64,000 nt of DNA. It comes from Mycobacterium sp. JS623 (GTDB lineage Bacteria > Actinomycetota > Actinomycetes > Mycobacteriales > Mycobacteriaceae). Below, piece after piece: positions 7,988 through 17,834 of the stretch (the first letter of the stretch is position 1; each line of letters opens with the position of its first letter). The DNA lies in NCBI RefSeq assembly GCF_000328565.1, contig NC_019957.1, positions 62,001 through 126,000 of the forward strand, read 5' to 3'. Made by a program: the position numbers and the translations under genes. The notes beneath the pieces were generated by a model. That model ran no database searches, was not told the origin of the DNA, and was given only the letters and a program-made list of their open reading frames with translations.

Positions 7988-10900
7988 GCCGCACCTCCGG
8001 CAGCACTGACAAAGCCCACGACCCGCCACACAACCCTAACTTGCGCACCGTTTGCTTTACCGGCGGCAAGAACTTCTTGTTCGATGTAAGCGCGCGTTTC
8101 GGGCGAAGGCCGCTCCGGGCAGACGATGTGGTAGGTGATCTTCGAATTACGGTACCTCGACGCCAGCGCCGCCAGGGTGCCCCACGACTGCTTCTGCTTG
8201 TGTTCGCCGAATTTGCCGTAGCTCCAGTCGCTTACGAGGGTCGCCTCAATCGCGTGGACCTCTGTCGGATGTTCGATCTTGCGGCCGGTGACAGGATCGC
8301 GGTCGTACACCTCGGCGACCCAGTCGGGGCGGAACCCACCGGCCTGCCCGGGCAACTTGGCCTTACGCTGCTCCTTTTGCGCGTCGATCGCGACCTGCGT
8401 CAGCGACGATTTGGCCCGGGGCTTCCAGGGCACTGTCACGACTGCCTTCTTGCCGGGGAACAATTCCTTCGCGAGCTCGGGCACGAACTCCTGACCGACG
8501 GCCTGCTCGTAATGCTTTCCAGAAGTCGTGGCCTGTGGACCGGCGAATGTTCGCACCTCGCTGGGAACCTGACGGGTGGTGATTCCTGTCGGCACGATGC
8601 TGATTGAACCGACTGTGACTGTTTGCGGCGGGCTTAGCGAACCAACAACTTTGAAGTCGTGCGACTTTGGGTGCGATTCGAGTCGCAGCTGCTTCCACCG
8701 ATACTTTCGTTTGAGCAGGAACAGGGATGCCATCAGACGCACGCGACCCACGCCGGCCGATAGCAGTCGCTCGATTGCCTGTCGGGTTTCGCCCGGTGCG
8801 CGGCGCCGCAGCTCTTCGGCCTTGCGCTCCTTTTCCTTGCGGCGCTGCTCCTTCTTTGCCTTGTACTCTTCCCACTTCTTCTTGAGCCTGTCTTTGGCCT
8901 TGTTCCACTTGTCCTTTGCCGTCGTCTTGACCTTGCTGTAGCCGCGGCCGATCGCCTTCGCGAGCCGCGAGCGGGCGATCGCGCGGGCCAACCGACGCGG
9001 ATCTACGGCGCGTCCCACTGCACGCACACCTCGTGCGATGGATCGCGGCACCATCGCGCCGACCTTGCGCACACCGCGTCCGATGGCGGCGACAACGCGT
9101 TTGCCGCCGCGCACCACCGCTGCGGCACCGCGTTTCACGAGTCCGGCCCCGGCCTTCGCACCGCGCACCAGTCCGCGCCCGACAGCTCGCACGCCGCGAC
9201 CGATCGCACGGCCCACCTTGCCGAGTGACTTGCCGATGCGCTCTGCCATCTTCTTGAGCGTGCCGCCGACACCTTTGCCGGCTCCTTTGAGGCGGCCGAT
9301 GAGGAAGTTGGAGATGAAATCGAGCACCGCGACCCCCGCGGCGGCGATCAGCTCGGCGAAAGCGCCTGCGGCACTGCCGGATTTGACGGCCTTGAGGAAC
9401 GCCATGAATTTCTGGAAGGCGGCAAGGATGCGGCTGGCCGCCCCCCATGCCGCGCGTAGCCCGTCGATGATCAGCATCAGCGCGGCGCCTGCGGGAATCA
9501 GGAGGGAGACAAGCTTTTCGATGATCAGTTGGATGAGGATGCCGGGGAGCGCGGCCTTGATGGCGTCCCAGGCCATGCGTGCGATGTCGGCGAACTTGAG
9601 GCAACCTTTGAGCAGGATGTTGAGGATCATCTTGCCGACGCCGATGACCTCTTCGACCTTGTCGTTGAACCACTGTTTGACCGCGCGTTTGAGCGCGCCC
9701 CACAGGCAGTTGCGCACGCCGTCGATCGCCGCGCGACCGAGGTTCTTCAGCCAGCCGATGGGATTGCCTGCGACGTCCGCGACGATGGCGGCCCACTCGG
9801 CGAGCAGGTCAAGGAACGCCTGGGCAGCGTCGAGGGCCGCTTTCACCACCGAGGCAAGCACGTCGACTGCTGCCAGGTAGCCCGCCTGAAGGTACTGCAG
9901 CGCGCAATCCAGCGCGGCCGCCAAGCCGTCGAGCAACGCTTGGATGCCGCGCTCGAGAGCATCGGCCGCGTCGTTGACTTTCTGGGTTGCGGTGTCGACG
10001 ACTTCGGTGACCTTCTCGCGGAACTTGGCGCGTGTCTCGGGGAACGCAGCTAGCACCACGTCGCCGGCGGCGATGATGACGTCTCCGGCAATCTTGATCG
10101 CTCCAACAACGGCCTTGCGGCCCAACTCGATTGCCTCGTGCGCGAGTTTCTTGGCGCCGTCGATGGCCTTGCGGACGAGCTTGCGCGCGATGTCGAAGAA
10201 TCCGGTGATGGCGCTCTTGAGCGCGTCGAAGAAGCTGGCGACCTTGGATCCGATCCAACTGAGGATGCCGCTCTTCTCTTTTTTGGCATCGGCCTTCTTT
10301 TCGCGCGCCTTGCGTTCGGCGTCCTCTCGGGCGGTCTTGATTTCGCGGTTGCCGTCGTCGATGTGCGTTTGGGCGGCTTCGTCGGCTTTGCGTTTGTGGT
10401 TGCCGATGTCGGTGGTGGCGGTATGCGTCGCGGTCTCTGACTTGTCGACAGCCTCATCGACGGCTTTGTGTTGTTCGTCGGTCCACTGGCCGCGCAGCGT
10501 GGTGGAGGTGTGGATCGCGTCGCGGCGCAATGTGACTTGCTCACCGTTGTTTTCGGTGACTGCGTCGTCCATCTTCTGTTTGGCGTCGGCCTGGGCTTGC
10601 TCCGTGTCCGCGTCGCGCTTGTCGCGGGCAGCCTGAAAATCGCTGCTAGCCTTGGTGACTCCGGCTTGGATATCACCTTTGCTCTTCTCGGCTGCGATCG
10701 CGTCGAGCGCGACTTTCGGATATTTCGAGTTCGCCGCATTGGCTGCGTTGCCCTTTCCCCTGTCCAGGCCGGGGCAGCTGGCACCCTGATCGGGCGCGGC
10801 GGTCAGAGTCTTGGGCGGCACGTGGGGTCGGATGTCGGCCTCGCCCAGCGGTGCCGCGGCGTCGTTGGCGCCTTGGGTTGCGGCGTCAGCGATCTGCCCG

Positions 10901-13443
10901 TCCAGTGCCGCCTTCTGCTTGGCGACCAGCGCCGGGTCGGCGTCGGCCTCTAGCGCCACAGCGCCGGGATCGCCTGCGTCGACGGCCAATTCGGGGTCGC
11001 TGACCGGAACCTCGTCGATGCTTTCGGCGACTCTGGCGGCGTCGGCCTCGGACAGTTGTTGATCTCCGCCGAGCCGCGGGGCGCGGACGGTGACCTGTTT
11101 GGCCGATGGTGACGGGATCGGGGTGAGGTCGGGGTCATCGGTGGGCGTGCCTGCCGGGGTGTCGACCTTGTCGGGCTTAGCGGGGCCGGTGTAGGGCGTA
11201 ACGGCGCGCTGCGGGATCGGCGCGCTGACGTCCAGGCCAGCGGCCGCACCTGAGGGGCGGTCCATCGTTGGCGGCGGCATCGCGTCGCGCTGCTTGCTGA
11301 CATCGGCGGTTGCTGCCGTACCGACTTGCGGTAGCGCGTTCTGCATATCGGTGGCGGGCAGCGACGACACGGTGGCCAGTGCGGCGTCGGGGGTGCTGCC
11401 CGAAACATCCGGTGTCGCTGGAGCTTCCGGTGTGTCGCCGCCTGCCGCGCCGCCGCCACCTCCGCAGGCGCCGCTGGGTCCGTCTGCTTCGGATTCGGGT
11501 GGTTTGGCTGCTTCTGCGCCGCCGCCCATGCAGGCGGCCGGGCCGCCGCCTTCGGCTCCCTGCGCCTCGGGGCCGGCTTCCTCAGGCTGGCCTTCGGGAC
11601 CGGCGTTGTCGGCTTCGACGTCGGGTGGGACGCTCTGGGCAGGCGGCGCCTCTTCGGGTGTGGCGGTTTCCGGCGCAGTGGGCTGCGCTGCGGCGGGTTC
11701 GGTTGCAGTGCCGACGGTTTCGTCCGCGGCAGTCGTCGGCGGCTCGGTCGCGGTCGGCGACGGCGGTTCAGGTTCGCCTGCCTGAGTCTCGCTGGGTTCG
11801 GTTGTTGTGTTTGCGGTTTCGGCTGGAGTGGCCGGTTCGGACGGGCCTGATTCAGCGGGTACGCCGTCTTGCTCGGCGGGCTCGGGGGACGTAGCTGCGG
11901 GCTCGGGTGCCGCGCCTTCGGTAGCGGCGGGCTCGGCGGTTGCGCCCTCGGATGCCGCGGGCTCCGGTGCCGCGCCTTCGGCCTCCGCAGCCTCGGGTCC
12001 GTCGGTCTCGTTCGGTGCCGCCGGCGAAGCGGCTTGGGCCTCCATGTCGTGGCCGTGTGCCTCCAGCACCGTGCGGTCCTCGGCGTCGGCCTTCTTGTCC
12101 TGCGGCGCAGCCTCTTCGGTACTGGGCTGTTCGGCTGCTGCCGGTGCGCCGCCTGAACCCCCGCTCGCACCGGCAGCCACTTCGTTCTTCGCGGCCTCGG
12201 GTTCACTGACCCGCGGGTCCGGCGAACCGGGAGCCGACCCGGGATCAGCCGGTGGGCCGCCGGCGGCGTCCTTCGGCGGCTCTTTTTCGGGGGTTTTGAG
12301 CCCCACTGGGGCGGGTTTGCCTTCGGCGAGCTGATCTTGCTCGTCGGTGACTGGTGCGGCGGCCGGCTCGTCCTTCTTCTCGGCCAGTGCTGGTGCTGTT
12401 TTTGCTGGAACTCTCTGGGCGTCAGGGGTTTTCGTGTCGGTGTGGGCGGTTGCCGAGCGGCTGAGTATCGGGCCGCCGAACAGGAAGCCGAGGATCCCGG
12501 CCAGCAGGCCACCACGTTTCTTGGCGCCGTCATAATCATGGGTGTGCGCCTCACCGTCGCCGTGGGTGTGCGTGGTGCCGTCAGCGTGGGTGTGCGTGGT
12601 CTCGTCGGTCTGTGCGTGCTCGTGATCTGGCGTGGCCCGTGCCTTTTCGGCGTCGGCGACGTCGTCGGGATCGGCGCCAACAACGGGTGTGGAGATCTCT
12701 GCTGCCGGGGCGGCCTTGTCCAGGACCGTCTCGAGTCGGGTGTAGTCGGCGGCCGACAGAGTCGCGCGGGCGAGATCGATGACCTGTTCGCGTACGTCGG
12801 GCACCAGCCGGGCCAGCTGGGCGCGCACCCGGCCGTTGCGGTCCTCGGGGTCTAGCCGCAGGGTACGGCTGATCATCCGCAGCACTAGGTCGGCCACCTT
12901 GACGGTGCCTTTGGAGCCGGTGGCAGCCCCGCCGCTGTAGCGCAGGGCGGGAAGCTCAAGGGCCGGAAGGGAAACGGCGCCTTGGCCGTCGGTCGGTGCC
13001 GGGCCGTCGGGGATTGTCTTGTCGGGCAGCCAGTCTCGCGCCGCGGCGTGCTCGGCGTCGGCTTCATGGCAGGGCACGAGGTGGTCGGGGGCCAGTCCGC
13101 CGCGGCGGTTCTGCACCACGTGGGCTGCTTCGTGGGCGAGCAGCCGTCGCCCCGGTTCGGTGGAGACGTCGAAGCGGCCCGCGGCGAAGAACACATGAGA
13201 GCCCAGAACGAAGGCTTCTGCGCCCGCGGCGTCGGTGAGCTGGGCGGCTTCGTCGTCGTCGTGGATGCGGATGTCGGCCAGCGTGTGGCCGAGGTGTCGT
13301 TCGAGGCTGCGAAGCACCAGCACGGACAGCGGCCGCCCAGCCGATAGCAGGGGGTTGTCCGTGACGGGCGCAGTGCGCCGCGGCGGGTCGGTGCGCCGCT
13401 TTTTCGGTGTTCGCGTTTCTCGCGCCGCCGTGGTGGTGGTCAT
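7984..13443 (-). CDS. Giant DUF4157 (eCIS core) protein, candidate cargo/toxin or tape-measure fusion
   Basis: An 1819-residue mosaic. Residues 30-120 form a DUF4157 domain with a zinc-protease-like HEAAH at 104-108. Residues about 284-316 are His-rich (repeated THTH). GLLAGILGFLFGG (about 322-334) is hydrophobic. Residues 350-700 are Pro/Ala/Glu-rich and probably disordered. After about 900 come charged coiled coils, long amphipathic helices, then a strongly basic Gly/Arg/Lys-rich stretch. The last 180 residues (1640-1819) look globular: FRPDWV (D1707), then HAIEATL (E1733, T1735) and QKQ, resembling a PD-(D/E)XK nuclease core with the lysine replaced. DUF4157 proteins are known eCIS-associated cargo or toxins (family knowledge). 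The helical middle could alternatively act as a tape measure. Gene identity is solid; toxin function is inferred. Confidence 0.85.
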   Translation of the reverse strand: MTTTTAARETRTPKKRRTDPPRRTAPVTDNPLLSAGRPLSVLVLRSLERHLGHTLADIRIHDDDEAAQLTDAAGAEAFVLGSHVFFAAGRFDVSTEPGRRLLAHEAAHVVQNRRGGLAPDHLVPCHEADAEHAAARDWLPDKTIPDGPAPTDGQGAVSLPALELPALRYSGGAATGSKGTVKVADLVLRMISRTLRLDPEDRNGRVRAQLARLVPDVREQVIDLARATLSAADYTRLETVLDKAAPAAEISTPVVGADPDDVADAEKARATPDHEHAQTDETTHTHADGTTHTHGDGEAHTHDYDGAKKRGGLLAGILGFLFGGPILSRSATAHTDTKTPDAQRVPAKTAPALAEKKDEPAAAPVTDEQDQLAEGKPAPVGLKTPEKEPPKDAAGGPPADPGSAPGSPDPRVSEPEAAKNEVAAGASGGSGGAPAAAEQPSTEEAAPQDKKADAEDRTVLEAHGHDMEAQAASPAAPNETDGPEAAEAEGAAPEPAASEGATAEPAATEGAAPEPAATSPEPAEQDGVPAESGPSEPATPAETANTTTEPSETQAGEPEPPSPTATEPPTTAADETVGTATEPAAAQPTAPETATPEEAPPAQSVPPDVEADNAGPEGQPEEAGPEAQGAEGGGPAACMGGGAEAAKPPESEADGPSGACGGGGGAAGGDTPEAPATPDVSGSTPDAALATVSSLPATDMQNALPQVGTAATADVSKQRDAMPPPTMDRPSGAAAGLDVSAPIPQRAVTPYTGPAKPDKVDTPAGTPTDDPDLTPIPSPSAKQVTVRAPRLGGDQQLSEADAARVAESIDEVPVSDPELAVDAGDPGAVALEADADPALVAKQKAALDGQIADAATQGANDAAAPLGEADIRPHVPPKTLTAAPDQGASCPGLDRGKGNAANAANSKYPKVALDAIAAEKSKGDIQAGVTKASSDFQAARDKRDADTEQAQADAKQKMDDAVTENNGEQVTLRRDAIHTSTTLRGQWTDEQHKAVDEAVDKSETATHTATTDIGNHKRKADEAAQTHIDDGNREIKTAREDAERKAREKKADAKKEKSGILSWIGSKVASFFDALKSAITGFFDIARKLVRKAIDGAKKLAHEAIELGRKAVVGAIKIAGDVIIAAGDVVLAAFPETRAKFREKVTEVVDTATQKVNDAADALERGIQALLDGLAAALDCALQYLQAGYLAAVDVLASVVKAALDAAQAFLDLLAEWAAIVADVAGNPIGWLKNLGRAAIDGVRNCLWGALKRAVKQWFNDKVEEVIGVGKMILNILLKGCLKFADIARMAWDAIKAALPGILIQLIIEKLVSLLIPAGAALMLIIDGLRAAWGAASRILAAFQKFMAFLKAVKSGSAAGAFAELIAAAGVAVLDFISNFLIGRLKGAGKGVGGTLKKMAERIGKSLGKVGRAIGRGVRAVGRGLVRGAKAGAGLVKRGAAAVVRGGKRVVAAIGRGVRKVGAMVPRSIARGVRAVGRAVDPRRLARAIARSRLAKAIGRGYSKVKTTAKDKWNKAKDRLKKKWEEYKAKKEQRRKEKERKAEELRRRAPGETRQAIERLLSAGVGRVRLMASLFLLKRKYRWKQLRLESHPKSHDFKVVGSLSPPQTVTVGSISIVPTGITTRQVPSEVRTFAGPQATTSGKHYEQAVGQEFVPELAKELFPGKKAVVTVPWKPRAKSSLTQVAIDAQKEQRKAKLPGQAGGFRPDWVAEVYDRDPVTGRKIEHPTEVHAIEATLVSDWSYGKFGEHKQKQSWGTLAALASRYRNSKITYHIVCPERPSPETRAYIEQEVLAAGKANGAQVRVVWRVVGFVSAAGGAA
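12496..12603 (-). repeat. His-rich repeat coding segment inside the giant DUF4157 protein
   Basis: This segment encodes about 36 residues with alternating Thr-His and Asp/Gly, three TH-TH units in a row. It is a likely metal-binding linker between the DUF4157 domain and the disordered region. On the plus strand it appears as repeated gtgggtgtgcgtggt-like units. Confidence 0.8.
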
Positions 13444-14519
13444 GCGATCGCCTGCCCTTCGGGGGCGATCGGCGGCAGCGCTTCCTGCGGTGCGGTGCGG
13501 GGGACATCGGACAAGCCCGCAGGCGGAGCGGCCATCGGCGCAGTCGGCGGTGGCGTGCGACGGCTGGTGCAGTTGGCGACCAGGCCGTCGTAGAACAGGG
13601 GTGTCAGCGGCATCAGATCTGGACTGAGCATCTGCGAGACGCGGTACTCGTCGAACGTCATCCAGCGCGTGCCACTGGCGCTGCGCAGCGAGGAGCAGTT
13701 CGGGATCCGGAAACTACGTGGGGTGACGTCGCCTTTGGCGACCTGGCCGACGGCGCCGCGCAACATCGCCGGCACCTCCGAGGGAGCGACGACCTTTTCG
13801 TCGGCCCCAAACGTGACGGTGTAGGTGCCGTCGGCGTTGCGGCGCAGCCCGCCTGCGGGCTTGCCGACTGCGGGCAGCTTCGGCCCACTGGCGACGACAT
13901 CGAGGCGCCCGTCCTCGCGCAGGGTCAGGCTGACGCCCGCGACGGTCTGCACGCCGGGAGCCGGCGCGGGCTGGCGATGTACGCCAGCACCGGTTGTCGC
14001 GGTGGGGTTTTGGCGTGATCCGGCGATGCGGTGGGCTTCGGTCTCGGCGGCGTCGTTGGGGGCGCTGGCCCGCTCGGGGATGCGTCTGCCGGCGAGCCTG
14101 CCCTGCTGCACGGTGTGAACCAGTTCGTGGGCCAGCACGCTGGCACGCTCGCTGGGCGCTGAGGGCATGCGCCGCTCGTCGAGCACGACGTGCTCGCCGA
14201 CGGTGTAGGCCACGGCCTCGACCGCCCGGGCGCTGGTGGCGGCGCGGTCATCGGAATGTACTCGCACTGAACCGAAGTCGTGGCCGAGGCGGGCCTGCAT
14301 CAAGCGGCGGGTGGGTTCGTCGAGGGCGCGGCCGGGCTCACGCACGACGGCTCCCACCGAGTCGGGGACCACGGTGGCGGCGGTGTCGAGGCCGGCCGTG
14401 AAGCGGTCGACGTGGCACGGGCAGGTGGGTCCGCTGCCGTGCCAGGTGCCGCAGCGATGCACCGCCGCAGGCATCTTGCGGGCCCGGGTGTTTCTCGCGG
14501 TGGTGTCGTGGGTCAGCAT
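13440..14519 (-). CDS. DUF4157 (eCIS core) domain protein
   Basis: A 359-residue protein starting at ATG 14519, overlapping the upstream small gene by seven bases; the open frame continues upstream but only as Arg-rich shadow. Residues 60-140 are a textbook DUF4157: EPTRRLMQARLGHDFGSVRV, then VLAHELVHTVQQG with HELVH at 131-135, matching a zinc-metallopeptidase motif. DUF4157 is the best known eCIS-associated marker domain and often heads cargo proteins. Cys/His residues at 21-36 could bind a metal. The C-terminal 200 residues contain a small beta domain (LREDGRLDVVASGP, then NADGTYTVTFG) and a Pro-rich tail with no recognised toxin. Its stop overlaps the giant DUF4157 gene (ATGA). Confidence 0.88.
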   Translation of the reverse strand: MLTHDTTARNTRARKMPAAVHRCGTWHGSGPTCPCHVDRFTAGLDTAATVVPDSVGAVVREPGRALDEPTRRLMQARLGHDFGSVRVHSDDRAATSARAVEAVAYTVGEHVVLDERRMPSAPSERASVLAHELVHTVQQGRLAGRRIPERASAPNDAAETEAHRIAGSRQNPTATTGAGVHRQPAPAPGVQTVAGVSLTLREDGRLDVVASGPKLPAVGKPAGGLRRNADGTYTVTFGADEKVVAPSEVPAMLRGAVGQVAKGDVTPRSFRIPNCSSLRSASGTRWMTFDEYRVSQMLSPDLMPLTPLFYDGLVANCTSRRTPPPTAPMAAPPAGLSDVPRTAPQEALPPIAPEGQAIA

Positions 14520-14740
14520 GCGTGCACCACCTTGGCGTGGACCGCGGCGGCGGTGCGCTTGGCGGCATCGACCGGGGTGGTGGCGCTCGGTTCGGGACGG
14601 CCCTTTGGCACCGAGTCGGGGTGCTCGCGCAGCAGGCGAGCCAGTTCTGCGGTGAAAGCGGTTGCGAACGCGGTTTTTTCGTGGGGCTCGATGCCCTCGA
14701 TCACCAGCCGGTTGATGCGGATCGTGCGCGGCGCCGTCAT
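14513..14740 (-). CDS. Small eCIS-conserved protein
   Basis: A 75-residue protein; ATG at 14740 gives an ATGA overlap with the ATPase gene (an ATG two codons upstream is also possible). It begins [20 protein letters not shown], reminiscent of the small DUF5908-type proteins found in eCIS loci, followed by an amphipathic helix (AFATAFTAELARLLREHP). Its role is unknown. Position between the ATPase and the DUF4157 proteins suggests a chaperone or adaptor for cargo (inference). Confidence 0.7.
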   Translation of the reverse strand: MTAPRTIRINRLVIEGIEPHEKTAFATAFTAELARLLREHPDSVPKGRPEPSATTPVDAAKRTAAAVHAKVVHAC

Positions 14741-16620
14741 ACCCAACCACCGACCTCGGCCTCCGACAGTGGGCGTTCAAGCTTGGCGCACTCGCGGTGC
14801 GCGGCGGCCAGCAGATGCGCCATGCCGACGGCTGTGCCGGCCTCGGCGGCGCGGAAAGCGGCACCTAGCGCGATGTTTCGGATCACTCCACCGGTGACGG
14901 CGAGCTGGGCCAGCGCGGCCACCGATACGTCCTCGGTGGGCAGGGTCGGTACCAGCACCCGCTGCCAGATCCGGGTCCGTTCGGCGACGTCGGGGAACGG
15001 GAACTTCACGATCGCGGTCAGCCGGCGCAGGAACGCCTTGTCGACGTTGTCTTTGAGATTTGTGGTCAGGATTGCCAGGCCGCGGTAGGACTCCATGCGC
15101 TGCAGCAGATAGCTGACTTCGAGGTTGGCGTAGCGGTCATGGCTGTCTTTGACCTCGGTACGCTTGCCGAACAACGCGTCGGCCTCATCGAAAAGCAGCA
15201 CGCAGCCTCCGGCGTCGGCTGCGTCGAAGACCATCCGCAGGTTCTTTTCGGTTTCGCCGATGTACTTGCTGACGATCTGGCTCAAGTCGATGCGGTACAG
15301 ATCGAGGTCGAGGGATGCGGCGATGACCTCGGCGGCCAGCGTCTTGCCGACGCCGCTGGGTCCGGCGAACAGCGCACTGACACCGGTGCCGCGTACCCCG
15401 CTGCCGGTGTCCATCCCCCAGGTGTGAAAGACGGTGCGGCGGTGTCGAACCATCGCAGCGATCTCGCACAGCAGCTGCTCTTCTGCCGGAGGCAAGACCA
15501 GGTCGTCCCATGTTGCGGTGGTGTCGATTCGCATCGCCAACGCGTCGAGCCCGTGGCGGGTGTGGGCTCGGGCAGCCGACCACGCGCTGATGCCGGTGAT
15601 GTTGGCTTCGGTGGCCGCGGCGCGGATGGTGGCGGAGGTGATGTTGAACTGGTCGGCCAGGGCGGTGACATCGGTATCGCCGATCAGCGACGCGTGCCAC
15701 ACACCGGCCTGCTCGTCGGCGTCCAATGCGGTCACATCGAGGGTGACGCCGCGACCGGTGTGCACCGTCGTCGGCGAGATCACCGCGACCGGTCCGGCCA
15801 GTTCGGCCAGCCAGTGCAGCTCGGCTGTCTCGACGGTGGCGGCCCGCACCACGAGCGGGCCGCCGCCCAGCATGCCGTCGCGGTTGACGTAAGTGATGAG
15901 CTGTGCCCGGTCGGCGGCGTCGGCCGCTGTCGCTGCGGCGTCGAGTTGTCGTGCGGCACAACCGAGCAGCGCCGCGGCGCGCCCGGCGATCTCGGTGGCC
16001 GTCGCCGCGTCGCCGAGGAGTACAACGAACGGCGACGGGCCGCTCCAGAGGTCGGCGAGCTGTCGGGCGCGCGCTTCGTGGCGGGCGGGCAGGGTGTCGG
16101 CCGATGCGCTGAGCCGCTGCAGCCGGCCGTTGAGTGCGGTGTCGGGAACGTCGAGGCCGACCAGGAAATGCAGAACGCGTTCGTCGATGCGCAGGGGAGC
16201 GCGGGTGAGCAGGGTGACCGCGCCGGTGGCGGCGATGGGCTCGATGAGATGCCAACGGCGCAACGGGGCGTCGGGAGCCAGCGCACTCCAGTGCGCGTCG
16301 GGTATCGCGGCCAGCGCCAGTGAGAACGTCGGTTCGGCGCGGGTGGCGTCGCCCGAGGCCGCCGCGCACAGCAGTGGGATGCCGGCGTCCAGTTCGACAC
16401 CCGCGCACAGCACCAGCACCGCGGTCTCGAACGGGGTCAGCGAGAAGATCTGCTGAAGGAGGCCCAGCGCGCTGTCGGCCGCCACGGGAGCGTCGCTCGT
16501 CTTGGGGCGTTCTGTTCCTGCGGCGCGGTCGATGTGGTCCTGCAGGTGGCCACGCACACTGGTCAGCGCGTCGGCCATGGCGCGGCGGTTTACGTCTAGC
16601 CAGTCGGTCGGAGTGCTCAT
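14737..16620 (-). CDS. eCIS AAA+ ATPase (Pvc15/Afp15-like)
   Basis: A 627-residue protein; ATG 16620 overlaps the cap gene stop (ATGA), so the longer Arg-rich upstream reading is rejected. The N-terminal 390 residues form the helical and inactive ATPase-like region typical of these proteins. The C-terminal AAA+ module has Walker A GPSGVGKT at 420-427, Walker [14 protein letters not shown] at 473-485, and the sensor segment [18 protein letters not shown] with its arginines. In eCIS the ATPase is thought to remodel or load cargo and assist assembly. It sits centrally in the operon. A fragment related to the same AAA module lies at 56376. Confidence 0.92.
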   Translation of the reverse strand: MSTPTDWLDVNRRAMADALTSVRGHLQDHIDRAAGTERPKTSDAPVAADSALGLLQQIFSLTPFETAVLVLCAGVELDAGIPLLCAAASGDATRAEPTFSLALAAIPDAHWSALAPDAPLRRWHLIEPIAATGAVTLLTRAPLRIDERVLHFLVGLDVPDTALNGRLQRLSASADTLPARHEARARQLADLWSGPSPFVVLLGDAATATEIAGRAAALLGCAARQLDAAATAADAADRAQLITYVNRDGMLGGGPLVVRAATVETAELHWLAELAGPVAVISPTTVHTGRGVTLDVTALDADEQAGVWHASLIGDTDVTALADQFNITSATIRAAATEANITGISAWSAARAHTRHGLDALAMRIDTTATWDDLVLPPAEEQLLCEIAAMVRHRRTVFHTWGMDTGSGVRGTGVSALFAGPSGVGKTLAAEVIAASLDLDLYRIDLSQIVSKYIGETEKNLRMVFDAADAGGCVLLFDEADALFGKRTEVKDSHDRYANLEVSYLLQRMESYRGLAILTTNLKDNVDKAFLRRLTAIVKFPFPDVAERTRIWQRVLVPTLPTEDVSVAALAQLAVTGGVIRNIALGAAFRAAEAGTAVGMAHLLAAAHRECAKLERPLSEAEVGGWV

Positions 16621-17834
16621 GGGATCACCACGGTCGGCTTGTTGAACGGGGCACCCGCCGACGGCTGGGTCAGCGCCGATTGTGCTCCGTCGACGTCGAT
16701 TTGGACGAGGTATGTGCCCGCGGGTACAGCGCTGGTGTCGAATTCGACTTGCGCGGCCGCGGCGGTGCGGGGCGCGGCGTCGACGGTGAAGTTGGCTGTG
16801 CCGTAGAGAAGTAGCTGCACGCGCTGCCCGGGATCCACCGACGGCTCGAGTTGCGCTTCGACGTGATCGGCTGCCGCGGTGAGGGTGCCGAGTTTGGGGG
16901 AGACGAACAATGCCAGCGGGTTGCTTTGGTCCGACGTCCGAAGGGCCCCGCCGCCGGACGGGGGGGCCTGGTGGCGGATGCGCAGCGGTTGCAGGCCGGC
17001 GCGGGCGGTGGAAGGCAGCACGACGTCGACGGATATCGCGGTGCTCGTCGCCGCGGGCGCCGCGGTGACGTTGGCGCCGAACACCACCTGGGTGCCGCTG
17101 CCGAGCAGGTTCGCGCCGATCACGTTGAGCGGCTTGGTGTCTCCCCAGGTGATCCGCTCGGGCGTCACGCTGGCCAGCTGTGGCAGTAGCAGCGAATCGA
17201 CCTGCAAACCGGCCGGTTGGGTCACCGGCAGCGCGGCGCGCACCGGACCTAGCGGCTGCAGCAGGACAACGGTGATGACGTAGGCGGCTGACGGCCGGTA
17301 CTTCTCGCCGAGCACCGACCACAGCTTGGAGATGTCGTCGATGCTCATGTTCTCGAATGAGACGGTGACCTGCTCGGGTTGCTGGTCGAGTTGGGCACCG
17401 CTGATGAGGGTCCAGATGTCACCGGAGATGCCTGCTGGGGTGGCCTGGCTGTAGTACTTGGTGATCGCGGCTGCGGTCAGCACCGACATGCCGTGCAGCG
17501 CTTCCATCGCCGAGCCCATCAGCAGTTCGGCGTGCAGGTCGGTCTTGCAGTGCGCGCTGATCACATAGTGCAGGTCCAGCGCGAGCGGCGGCTGGGTGAG
17601 CCGGGTGCCGTTGGCGCTGCGCACCGGCAGGCCCTCGTCGCGCCACCCCGAGTTGAGCGAGGTGCGGTAGAGGAAGACGTTGAGCTGGTCGCCGTCCTCG
17701 GTGGTGATCCGGTCGGGGGGCACCGCCGAGATCGCCGGTGTCGAACCGAGTTTGGCCCACAGCGTTGATGTCGCATCCAGCAGCACCGAGCGCAGCATCT
17801 GCGTGGTCGCCGCCAGCGCGGCGGTGGTGCTCAT
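16617..17834 (-). CDS. DUF4255/Pvc16-like tail terminator (cap) protein
   Basis: A 405-residue protein. Residues 1-195 match the DUF4255/Pvc16 family: an early LNVFLYRTSLNSGWRD motif and LALDLHYVISAHCKTDLHAE, followed by LTAAAITKYYSQATPAGISG. This family caps the distal end of the tube and sheath. Residues about 215-405 add two immunoglobulin or IPT-like beta domains (PERITWGDTKPLNVIGANLL and GTANFTVDAAPRTAAAAQVE), a common extension in actinobacterial versions. Its start overlaps the stop of the Pro-rich gene at 17831-17834. Confidence 0.9.
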   Translation of the reverse strand: MSTTAALAATTQMLRSVLLDATSTLWAKLGSTPAISAVPPDRITTEDGDQLNVFLYRTSLNSGWRDEGLPVRSANGTRLTQPPLALDLHYVISAHCKTDLHAELLMGSAMEALHGMSVLTAAAITKYYSQATPAGISGDIWTLISGAQLDQQPEQVTVSFENMSIDDISKLWSVLGEKYRPSAAYVITVVLLQPLGPVRAALPVTQPAGLQVDSLLLPQLASVTPERITWGDTKPLNVIGANLLGSGTQVVFGANVTAAPAATSTAISVDVVLPSTARAGLQPLRIRHQAPPSGGGALRTSDQSNPLALFVSPKLGTLTAAADHVEAQLEPSVDPGQRVQLLLYGTANFTVDAAPRTAAAAQVEFDTSAVPAGTYLVQIDVDGAQSALTQPSAGAPFNKPTVVIP

